Made by a program: the position numbers and the translations under genes | The notes under the pieces: generated by a model | The model's database searches: none | Seen by the model: only the letters and a program-made list of their open reading frames with translations | What the model was told of the DNA's origin: nothing | Source of the DNA: CBDCHC01 sp965277055 | GTDB lineage: Bacteria > Pseudomonadota > Gammaproteobacteria > PS1 > Pseudothioglobaceae | Assembly: GCA_965277055.1 (NCBI GenBank) | Contig: OZ255703.1 | Location: forward strand, 930,001-994,000 | Direction: 5' to 3' | Length of the DNA: 64,000 bases | In this document: positions 52,948 to 61,900 of the stretch, piece after piece | How the letters are laid out: each line of letters opens with the position of its first letter | Position numbering within the stretch: position 1 is the first letter of the stretch

Positions 52948-53889
52948 TTAAAGTTTAGCACTAATATACTCCATACATTCAAGGGCAATGTTGCTGCTTG
53001 TAACTTGTTGTATTTCTCGTACTCCAGTAGGTGAGGTAATATTTATCTCGGTAAGATACTCCCCAATCACATCTATCCCTACAAAGTCTAGCCCATTTGC
53101 CACTAAAAATGGGCGTATCTCCTCGCAAATAAATTTATCTCGCTTGGTTAAGTCACGTATTTCATAACTTGCTCCTTGGGCTAAGTTGCCTTTAAAGTCA
53201 CCTTGTTTGGGTATACGCGCGAGGCTTACGCCTGTATGTTCCCCACCTATTAAAATTATTCGTTTATCTCCCGCACTTATTTCCGGGATAAAGCACTGTA
53301 CCATAATCGGAGTAATGCCATTATTAGTGAGTTCGTTAACTTCTGCGGTGATAGATTCCTCCGCATCTTTTTTATAAATGCCATTACCGCCCATCGCATC
53401 TAATGGTTTTAGGATTATAGTACTAAACTGCATACGAAATTCTTCAATCACTGAGGCATTACTACTAATCAATGTAGGTACACACAGATGCGGAAATACA
53501 CTCAGCACCATTTTTTCATTAAAGTCTCTAAGGGAGCGTGGGTTATTCACCACCAGCACCCCGGACTTTTGGGCAATTTCTAAGAGATAAGTCGCATATA
53601 TATAATGCATATCAAATGGTGGGTCTTTACGCATCATAATCACTTGCATTTCATCCAGAGTCATCGTTGCTGTGGCAACTATTTCATAATACTTCTGTGC
53701 TGTGATATTTACGCTAATCTTTGTCACATGAGCAAATACTCTATTCTTAGTGCTCTCATACCACATATTTGTACAATCACACACATATAATTCATACCCT
53801 AATTGTTGGCTTGCCTCAAGCATGGCGAGAGTAGTATCTTTTATGGGGTTAATAGATGCAATATCATCCATCACAAAAAGTATGTTCAT
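52948..53889 (-). CDS. gshB: Glutathione synthetase
   Basis: A 313-residue ATP-grasp ligase adding glycine to gamma-glutamylcysteine. Visible blocks are MNILFVMDDIASINPIKDTT, MMRKDPPFDMHYIYATYLLE, VNNPRSLRDFNEKM, ILKPLDAMGGNGIYK and EINITSPTGVREIQ. It is preceded by coaE with a 4-base overlap. Confidence 0.95.
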   Translation of the reverse strand: MNILFVMDDIASINPIKDTTLAMLEASQQLGYELYVCDCTNMWYESTKNRVFAHVTKISVNITAQKYYEIVATATMTLDEMQVIMMRKDPPFDMHYIYATYLLEIAQKSGVLVVNNPRSLRDFNEKMVLSVFPHLCVPTLISSNASVIEEFRMQFSTIILKPLDAMGGNGIYKKDAEESITAEVNELTNNGITPIMVQCFIPEISAGDKRIILIGGEHTGVSLARIPKQGDFKGNLAQGASYEIRDLTKRDKFICEEIRPFLVANGLDFVGIDVIGEYLTEINITSPTGVREIQQVTSSNIALECMEYISAKL

Positions 53890-54467
53890 AATTGTATCTT
53901 TTTTAATTGGTTGTGGAGTGTGTCTATATCACCAGTATTATCTATAATCACGCATGGAATATGCTCACATATTTTTACTCGCTCTGCATTAGTAGCTTGG
54001 TTATCTAGTATGTGTTTTGCCAGCTCTGAGTTCATGCCACTGTGCCTATCACGCGCCATCATCCGCTCATATTGCAATGCTCTAGTACTTTGTACAATGA
54101 GTGCACTATCAAAATACTCATACCACTGATGCTCATATAGCAGAGGTACCATGACAATAACACGCTCACCACGTAGTGTTGAGATTTCAGCATTCATCAA
54201 CTCTAGTATCTTAGGGTGCGTTAGTGTTTCAAGTTTGTGCTTGAGCGTACTATCACTAAATACGCACTCTTTTATATACTCTGTATTCAGCACTCCATCA
54301 CTGAGCACTTTAGTACCAAATAATACTACTAATTCATCATGTACTAAGGGCAATACGCGTTTATTTACGTGGTCAAGATCAATGAGATTTTCACCAACAC
54401 TAGCAAAATATCTCCCTACACTACTTTTGCCAGAAGCAATCCCGCCCGTGAGTGCAATTTTTTTCAT
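53886..54467 (-). CDS. coaE: Dephospho-CoA kinase
   Basis: A 193-residue kinase for the last step of CoA synthesis. The P-loop is IALTGGIASGKSSVGRYF, with LIDLDHVNKRVL, VMVPLLYEHQWY and RMMARDRHSG following in family order. The pilD/yacF genes often linked to coaE are absent; gshB follows. Confidence 0.95.
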   Translation of the reverse strand: MKKIALTGGIASGKSSVGRYFASVGENLIDLDHVNKRVLPLVHDELVVLFGTKVLSDGVLNTEYIKECVFSDSTLKHKLETLTHPKILELMNAEISTLRGERVIVMVPLLYEHQWYEYFDSALIVQSTRALQYERMMARDRHSGMNSELAKHILDNQATNAERVKICEHIPCVIIDNTGDIDTLHNQLKKIQL

Positions 54468-54474
54468 AAATTTA

Positions 54475-54503
54475 TTGACAAATAGCCTAAAACAACAGAA
54501 AAT
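54475..54503 (+). promoter_or_regulatory. Candidate promoter of tRNA-Met
   Basis: A consensus TTGACA is followed after 17 bases by GAAAAT, 13 bases before the tRNA start. The -35 is perfect and the -10 weak, but the spacing and position fit. Confidence 0.4.
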
Positions 54504-54516
54504 AACGCTCTTTCGT

Positions 54517-54593
54517 GGTCATGTAGCTCAGCTGGTTAGAGCACAGCATTCATAATGCTGGGGTCGGTGGTTCAAGTCCACCCATGACTACCA
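54517..54593 (+). tRNA. tRNA-Met (anticodon CAT)
   Basis: A 77-nt gene with encoded CCA: acceptor GGTCATG/CATGACT with a G1-U72 pair, anticodon loop TTCATAA (CAT) on CAGCA/TGCTG, and T arm GGTGGTTCAAGTCCACC. The overall sequence fits elongator tRNA-Met better than initiator; a tRNA-Ile2 with modified CAT cannot be excluded. Confidence 0.9.
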
Positions 54594-54639
54594 GTAAAAT
54601 CAAATATCTACATAAATCATTAGATTTAACAAAAACTCT

Positions 54640-54659
54640 GGGGACACACTGGGGGCACA
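54640..54659. other. G-rich motif downstream of tRNA-Met, possible att remnant
   Basis: GGGGACACACT followed by GGGGGCACA forms an imperfect tandem motif 47 bp beyond the tRNA-Met 3' end. Similar G-rich GGGGACA/GGGGGCACA strings occur next to tyrosine-recombinase attachment sites downstream of tRNA genes. No integrase or second tRNA fragment is visible in the window. Confidence 0.25.
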
Positions 54660-54712
54660 AAAAGTTTTTTAATTGAGCAGTTTTCCAAATAAATTATACT
54701 CATTTTGTTGAT

Positions 54713-55345
54713 TTAGATACTCCCTCTATCTTTGCCACTATATTTATTATCATCGCCAAAGTCTAGTGGTGGTAATTCATCATCTTTATTATCATCATCA
54801 AAGTTTAGCGGCGGTAGTTTCTCATTGTCCACATCCATCCTAAATAAGGGATTTTCCGATTTAAGCCTCTCCTCAAGGGCGAATAGTGGATTATCTTTTT
54901 CTGCGTTTCCCTCTGTTTGAGATGCTAGACTATCATCTTTGTAAATGTATAACTCCCAAATTATTGCTACAGCAATTAAAGAAAATATTGTTATTATCAA
55001 AGCCTTGGTAAGTTTTTTAAAGATATTTTTTATCATTTGAGACTTTAGAGTTGGAAAGTGCTGAGACAAAATAAATAATAATATAGTCCATATGAAAACT
55101 TCAACGATTAATATATAGAATGATATAGGTGTATATTGAAGAGATATAATGTTAATATCCAGTATGAATTTAAAATCAATTCCATCTGAAACAAATTGAG
55201 TGTTATTAAGCCATAAGTCTCTTTTTTGTATGACTAAAGGAATATTATAGGTTGGTGGAAATAATAATATTGGAATAACTCCTAAGCCCCAATACAGTAA
55301 ATATTTGTTTATAAACTCATTATTTTTGATATTTTCAAAATTCAT
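54713..55345 (-). CDS. Orphan membrane protein with acidic repeat tail
   Basis: A 210-residue protein I do not recognise. Membrane segments are at about residues 13-30, 72-92 and 113-133. The C-terminal 75 residues are highly charged, with related units KLPPLNFDDDNK and ELPPLDFGDDNK and an earlier ERLKSENPLF resembling EKDNPLFALE, suggesting small internal duplications. The cytoplasmic or periplasmic side of the tail is uncertain. It lies next to tRNA-Met in a region of orphan genes. Confidence 0.5.
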   Translation of the reverse strand: MNFENIKNNEFINKYLLYWGLGVIPILLFPPTYNIPLVIQKRDLWLNNTQFVSDGIDFKFILDINIISLQYTPISFYILIVEVFIWTILLFILSQHFPTLKSQMIKNIFKKLTKALIITIFSLIAVAIIWELYIYKDDSLASQTEGNAEKDNPLFALEERLKSENPLFRMDVDNEKLPPLNFDDDNKDDELPPLDFGDDNKYSGKDRGSI

Positions 55346-55439
55346 TATAAGTGTCTAGGTATTACTTTTGGCCCATAAATATACTTGCTTTCACGTACGA
55401 TACTAAAGTATAACATTTAATCATACTAAAAACTAGTGC

Positions 55440-55643
55440 CTAATATTGTACTGATTTTAGATACTCCCTATCATCGTCCATACTGGATGAATAAAATTTC
55501 ACTTTAAGCTTCTCTAGTAAGATACTTTCATATCCTTTTTTCGCCATATCAAATACGGTGAGTAGGTTATGCTGTTTGCTGTTGTATGATTTACTCCAGT
55601 TTCTACAATTCACCTTTTTAAGTTCACCTGTACTACGCCCCAT
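55440..55643 (-). CDS. Small orphan ORF
   Basis: A 67-residue basic frame (MGRSTGELKKVNCRNWSKSY...) ending DDDREYLKSVQY. It shares a degenerate 20-bp sequence at its 3' end with the end of the preceding orphan gene (GATAGGGAGTATCTAAAATC versus the GATAGAGGGAGTATC form). No family is recognised, and it could be a gene remnant. Confidence 0.3.
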   Translation of the reverse strand: MGRSTGELKKVNCRNWSKSYNSKQHNLLTVFDMAKKGYESILLEKLKVKFYSSSMDDDREYLKSVQY

Positions 55644-55908
55644 AACGCAATATTAAAGATGTTTCCATCAGCTATGTAGTGTGCTGATATTGTTGCGATG
55701 TAGTTTAGTCATTTGACTACTTTATATACTACGAATATGCTGAATAATTCAACGATAATAAAACCATACCAAATTAGTGCTATAAAAACCTAAAAAAAAC
55801 TTACAAAATGCATTTTTACGGTATAATCGTTGGGGTGTAAGTAAATTATGCATAAGCATTTTTACCTAGATAATTAAATTAATCACAATGTTTGCCATGG
55901 AGAAACAT

Positions 55909-58900
55909 ATGCACCAGTCCAAAAATGCTACTATTAGTTTGAGTTTTGCTAATATCAAACTCTATATACTTTTAGCACTTTCCTCAATATTTCTTGCTAG
56001 TTGTGGTGGTTCATCTAGTAATGATGGTAGTGGTGGTAACTCAGGCTCTACTATTACTGTAGGCTTGTTTAAAGGACCTACTGTAGGCGCAAGTTGTGAT
56101 ATTACAGATGCTTCTGGTAAGACCATTAATCGTATAACTGGTCCAAAGGGTCTTTCTATTGAATCCTCAAGTATATCTCCTGGCATACTTACTGTTTCAT
56201 GCTCGGGTGGTACATATATTGATGAAGCGACTAATGCAGAAGTAGATGCACCAAATATGCGTGCAGTAGCATACTATCCAGGTGGTGACTTCAAAATTAT
56301 TATATCTCCATTATCAGAAATTGCTTACCAACGTGCTATTGCAGTAGCTGGTAATGTTGATTCTCTTGATGAATCAAAGGTAAATGCTGAAAGTGAAGCA
56401 GTAGCAACCTTATTTGGTCTTGACGGAGTTAATACCCTACAAACTATCCCAACACCTATTGTAGGTACGAATGCAGCAACTGCTGAAGACAATGATGAAG
56501 GTAGATTTGCTATGGTGCTCGCAGGGCTATCAAAAATGATTGGTGACAGCCAAGGTGGTACTTCTACTGCTCAAGTAGAAGCAGGTATTGATGCACTTGT
56601 TAAAGACTTAGCAGAGGATGGTGTATTTGATACCAAAGATAGTCTTATTGCAGGTATTAACTCTGTTGTTGTATCAAATCCAAGCATTGATTCTGAAGTG
56701 AATGCCACATTAACGACAGCTATTTCAGATGCTACTTTAGATGCTACCGCTACTCTTACTGCTGTAGAAGCGCCAGCGATTAGTGTACCCAATAATACTC
56801 AGTATGTGTATGTTGTAAATACTGCAATTACTAATTTAGTATATAGTGCACTCGAATCTAGTGGTGGTGCCACAGAATGTAGTATTAGCTCGCTCCCTCA
56901 GGGGCTACAATTAAATGGTACAACAACTCTTACTGTAGCACCTAATAGGTCTGGGCAATGTGTAATATCAGGTACGCCAAGCACAGTAACTGCTACTGCT
57001 AATTACACACTGACAGTAAGCAATGCTATAGGTAGCGAATCCGCAGAAATTAGCTTAACTGTGAATCCAGAAGCACCAAATGTTGCTGATGCAAGTGCAC
57101 AAACACTCACTAAAGGTACTCCTGCTACTATTAGCTTTGACAATACAGGTGGCACAATTACAAGTTGTACTTTAGATGTAACCTCTGACTCTCTGACTGG
57201 AACAGGACTATCTCTTAATAGTAATGATTGCTCAATCACTGGAACTCCAAATACTGTAACTACGTTAAATATTGTTGTTGTTGCAACTAATGTTACTGCA
57301 ACTGATACTGCTAACGTGTCTATCACTATTAATGACGAAGCTCCCGCTCTTCAAAATATTCCTACCAAACAAATTTTCGCTCTCAATGTTGCCAAAACAA
57401 TTACCTTCAATAATGCCGGCGGTGGTACACTTACCGAATGTAGTGTTAGTCCAGCATTACCAACTGGGTTAACCATTGCTCCAAATAGCACTAATACAAC
57501 ATGTGAAATCACTGGTAGTGCAACCACAGAAACACCAGTTGCAACATATACGATTACAGCAAAAAATGCTACCGCACAATCTAATGCTGATGTTGCTATA
57601 GAAGTTGTTAATATAATTCCAGTAAATGTAGTACCAATAACTTCAAGTGTTTTTGAAAATGCAGGCTCTGTAGTTGCATTCCGCATTGAAACAACACCAG
57701 CTCCAAGTTCAGATCTTACAGGTACACTGAACTTTGGTGGTAATGCAAGTACTGGTGGACATGCAAGTGCTGCAAAAAGTACATTTACTATTGCTGCAGG
57801 TACTACCTCAACAACATTATCGATAAATCTTACTGATAATGAGTATCCAAATAGCGCTAGAGTATTTACTGCTCAAGTAAGCAGTGTGAGTGATACTACC
57901 TATGGTCCAGGTGCAACTGGAAGGATTGATATTACTGATAATGATGCCCCTTATGTAGTAACAGTATCAGGGACAAATGCACCACTTACTGAAGCTGATA
58001 ATGCTATTCTTACATTTACTATTAGCACAAATAGAGCTGTTGCCACAAATGACGCGGTTACTGTTGATTTAAGTTATGGTGATTCAAGCACTACAGCAGA
58101 TGTATCAGGTACTTCTGACTTTAGTAATATTCCAACTCAGGTAGTTATCTCAGCAGGTGAAAATAGTGCTACGCTAGAACTTCCACTAGTAAATGACAAT
58201 ACTGTAGAACGTACAGAATATGTAAATGCAGCAATTAGTAACGCAACTAATGCACATGGCGGATCATTTGCTATAGGTAGTAGCCAAACAGCAACAATTA
58301 GTGATAATGATACCTACCAAATCAGCATTGCCAAAATCAGAGATGGTGCTGAGAATAATAATGATTCACCAACAAGTGCACAATTTGCAGTAACAGTAAC
58401 TCCAGCTAATGAAACTGGTGGTGATATTACTGGTACTCTGATCTATGATGGTACTGCAGATCAAGGCACAGACTATACTGCCAAAAATACATTTAGTATT
58501 AGTAATGGAGCAAGTTCAGATACTATTGAATTACCTATTCGTGAAAACCCAAATGGTGAAGGTAATCAAACAATAGAAGTTTCTATTAATACTTCTACTA
58601 TTAGTGTATCTGGTGGTTATGACTATTCTGTTGCTCAAGATTCTGCAACAGCAAGTATTATTGATGATGATATTACTCAAATCATTATCAACAGGGTTAC
58701 TGAAAATATTACAGAATCAAGTGCTACTGGAGTAGAGTTATTTACTGTTAGTGTACTTAATGCAGATAGCTCGTTAATGACGAATAATGGCTTAGGTGCT
58801 ATTAGTGGTACTATTACATTTAGTGGTGACGCATTTACAGGGAATGATGTTACTACACCAAGTGCTACTACATTTAACTTCCCACTAGGAAGTATTACTA

Positions 58901-61900
58901 ATCCACAAACGATTACATTTAATATTAATCAAGATACTACGCCTGAGAACACTGAACAAATTACTGCACAAATTACTGCAGTTGTAGATGGAGTAAATGC
59001 AGATTCCTACAGTGTAAATACAAATCCTGTATCAGTAGGTGTTGAGGATGATAGTGATAACTACACCATCACCATCGGCTCACCAGTAAATGCTACAGAA
59101 GGTACTACGAACCCACAATTCACCCTCACTACCGACCCAGCTGTTGCTAGTGGTGATACGATTACAGTAAACCTTAGCTACACAGGTAGTGCAGATACTA
59201 CAGGTACTTCTGACTTTAGTAACTTACCAGACTCTGCAACCATTACTACAGGTACTACAGGTACATTAATTCTCACCTTAGCAACTGATGATGGTATTGT
59301 TGAACTTGATGAAACTGTTATAGCAACGATTGATTCAGCGACCAATGCTAATGGAATCAGTTTAAACATTGGTACACCAAATAACTCAACAGCAACAATT
59401 AATGATAATGATACTCATAGTGTATCTATTGCTAAAGCTACCGATGGTGATGGAACAGAAGATTCTAATGATAATACGTTAGAATTTGTTATCTCTGTAA
59501 CTCCACCAAACACTGAAGCAGATATTACCGGCACACTTATACTTAGTGGTACTAATATTGATGCAAATGACTTTACAGGAGTAGCCAATACTAGCTTCCC
59601 TAATGTGCCATTTACTATTACTACATCTGATAACGGCTCGCAAACCATCACTATTGGTATTGCTGACCCAGATGACGCAGAGGGCTCAGAAACAGTTATT
59701 GCAACTCTTAATAACTCATTTACCTCAGGCGGATATAGTACTACTGTAGCATCAAATAATAGTGCTAATGCAACAATTACAGATAATGATATTACTGCTG
59801 TGAAAATTAGAGCACTACCAACTACTGTTGCAGAATCAGATACTAATCAAACTATAAGTTATGAAGTATATCTCGACGGTAGTGCTGTCGGCGGTGCTAT
59901 TAATCCAGTCTCAGGTACTATTACCTTTAGTGGTGCTACTACACAAGTACTAGATAGTACAGCACAACCATTTAATATTACAAGTGGTAGCGCACAAACT
60001 ATTCAATTGACCTTAATAGGTGACACTACACCAGAAGCAGTGAGTACCCTTACTGCAACTATTGACCCTAATAGTATTACGAACACCGCACAGTTCCAAG
60101 CAAGTTCACCTGATAATAGTGCAACTATTACTATTACTGATGATGATAACTACACCATCACCATCGGCTCACCAGTAAATGCTACAGAAGGTGGTACGAA
60201 CCCACAATTCACCCTCACTACCGACCCAGCTGTTGCTAGTGGTGATACGATTACAGTAAACCTTAGCTACACAGGTAGTGCAGATACTACAGGTACTTCT
60301 GACTTTAGTAACTTACCAGACTCTGCAACCATTACTACAGGTACTACAGGTACATTAATTCTCACCTTAGCAACTGATGATGGTATTGTTGAACTTGATG
60401 AAACTGTTATAGCAACGATTGATTCAGCGACCAATGCTAATGGAATCAGTTTAAACATTGGTACACCAAATAACTCAACAGCAACAATTAATGATAATGA
60501 TACTCATAGTGTATCTATTGCTAAAGCTACCGATGGTGATGGAACAGAAGATTCTAATGATAATACGTTAGAATTTGTTATCTCTGTAACTCCACCAAAC
60601 ACTGAAGCAGATATTACCGGCACACTTATACTTAGTGGTACTAATATTGATGCAAATGACTTTACAGGAGTAGCCAATACTAGCTTCCCTAATGTGCCAT
60701 TTACTATTACTACATCTGATAACGGCTCGCAAACCATCACTATTGGTATTGCTGACCCAGATGACGCAGAGGGCTTGGAAACAGTTATTGCAACTCTTAA
60801 TAACTCATTTACCTCAGGCGGATATAGTACTACTTTAGCATCAAATAATAGTGCTAATGCAACAATTACAGATAATGATATTACTGCTGTGAAAATTAGA
60901 GCACTACCAACTACTGTTGCAGAATCAGATACTAATCAAACTATAAGTTATGAAGTATATCTCGACGGTAGTGCTGTCGGCGGTGCTATTAATCCAGTCT
61001 CAGGTACTATTACCTTTAGTGGTGCTACTACACAAGTACTAGATAGTACAGCACAACCATTTAATATTACAAGTGGTAGCGCACAAACTATTCAATTGAC
61101 CTTAATAGGTGACACTACACCAGAAGCAGTGAGTACCCTTACTGCAACTATTGACCCTAATAGTATTACGAACACCGCACAGTTCCAAGCAAGTTCACCT
61201 GATAATAGTGCAACTATTACTATTACTGATGATGATAACTACACCATCACCATCGGCTCACCAGTAAATGCTACAGAAGGTGGTACGAACCCACAATTCA
61301 CCCTCACTACCGACCCAGCTGTTGCTAGTGGTGATACGATTACAGTAAACCTTAGCTACACAGGTAGTGCAGATACTACAGGTACTTCTGACTTTAGTAA
61401 CTTACCAGACTCTGCAACCATTACTACAGGTACTACAGGTACATTAATTCTCACCTTAGCAACTGATGATGGTATTGTTGAACTTGATGAAACTGTTATA
61501 GCAACGATTGATTCAGCGACCAATGCTAATGGAATCAGTTTAAACATTGGTACACCAAATAATAGCTCAACAGTAACAATTAATGATAATGATACCTACC
61601 AAATCAGCATTGCCAAAATCAGAGATGGTGCTGAGAATAATAATGATTCACCAACAAGTGCACAATTTGCAGTAACAGTAACTCCAGCTAATGAAACTGG
61701 TGGTGATATTACTGGTACTCTGATCTATGATGGTACTGCAGATCAAGGCACAGACTATACTGCCAAAAATACATTTAGTATTAGTAATGGAGCAAGTTCA
61801 GATACTATTGAATTACCTATTCGTGAAAACCCAAATGGTGAAGGTAATCAAACAATAGAAGTTTCTATTAATACTTCTACTATTAGTGTATCTGGTGGTT

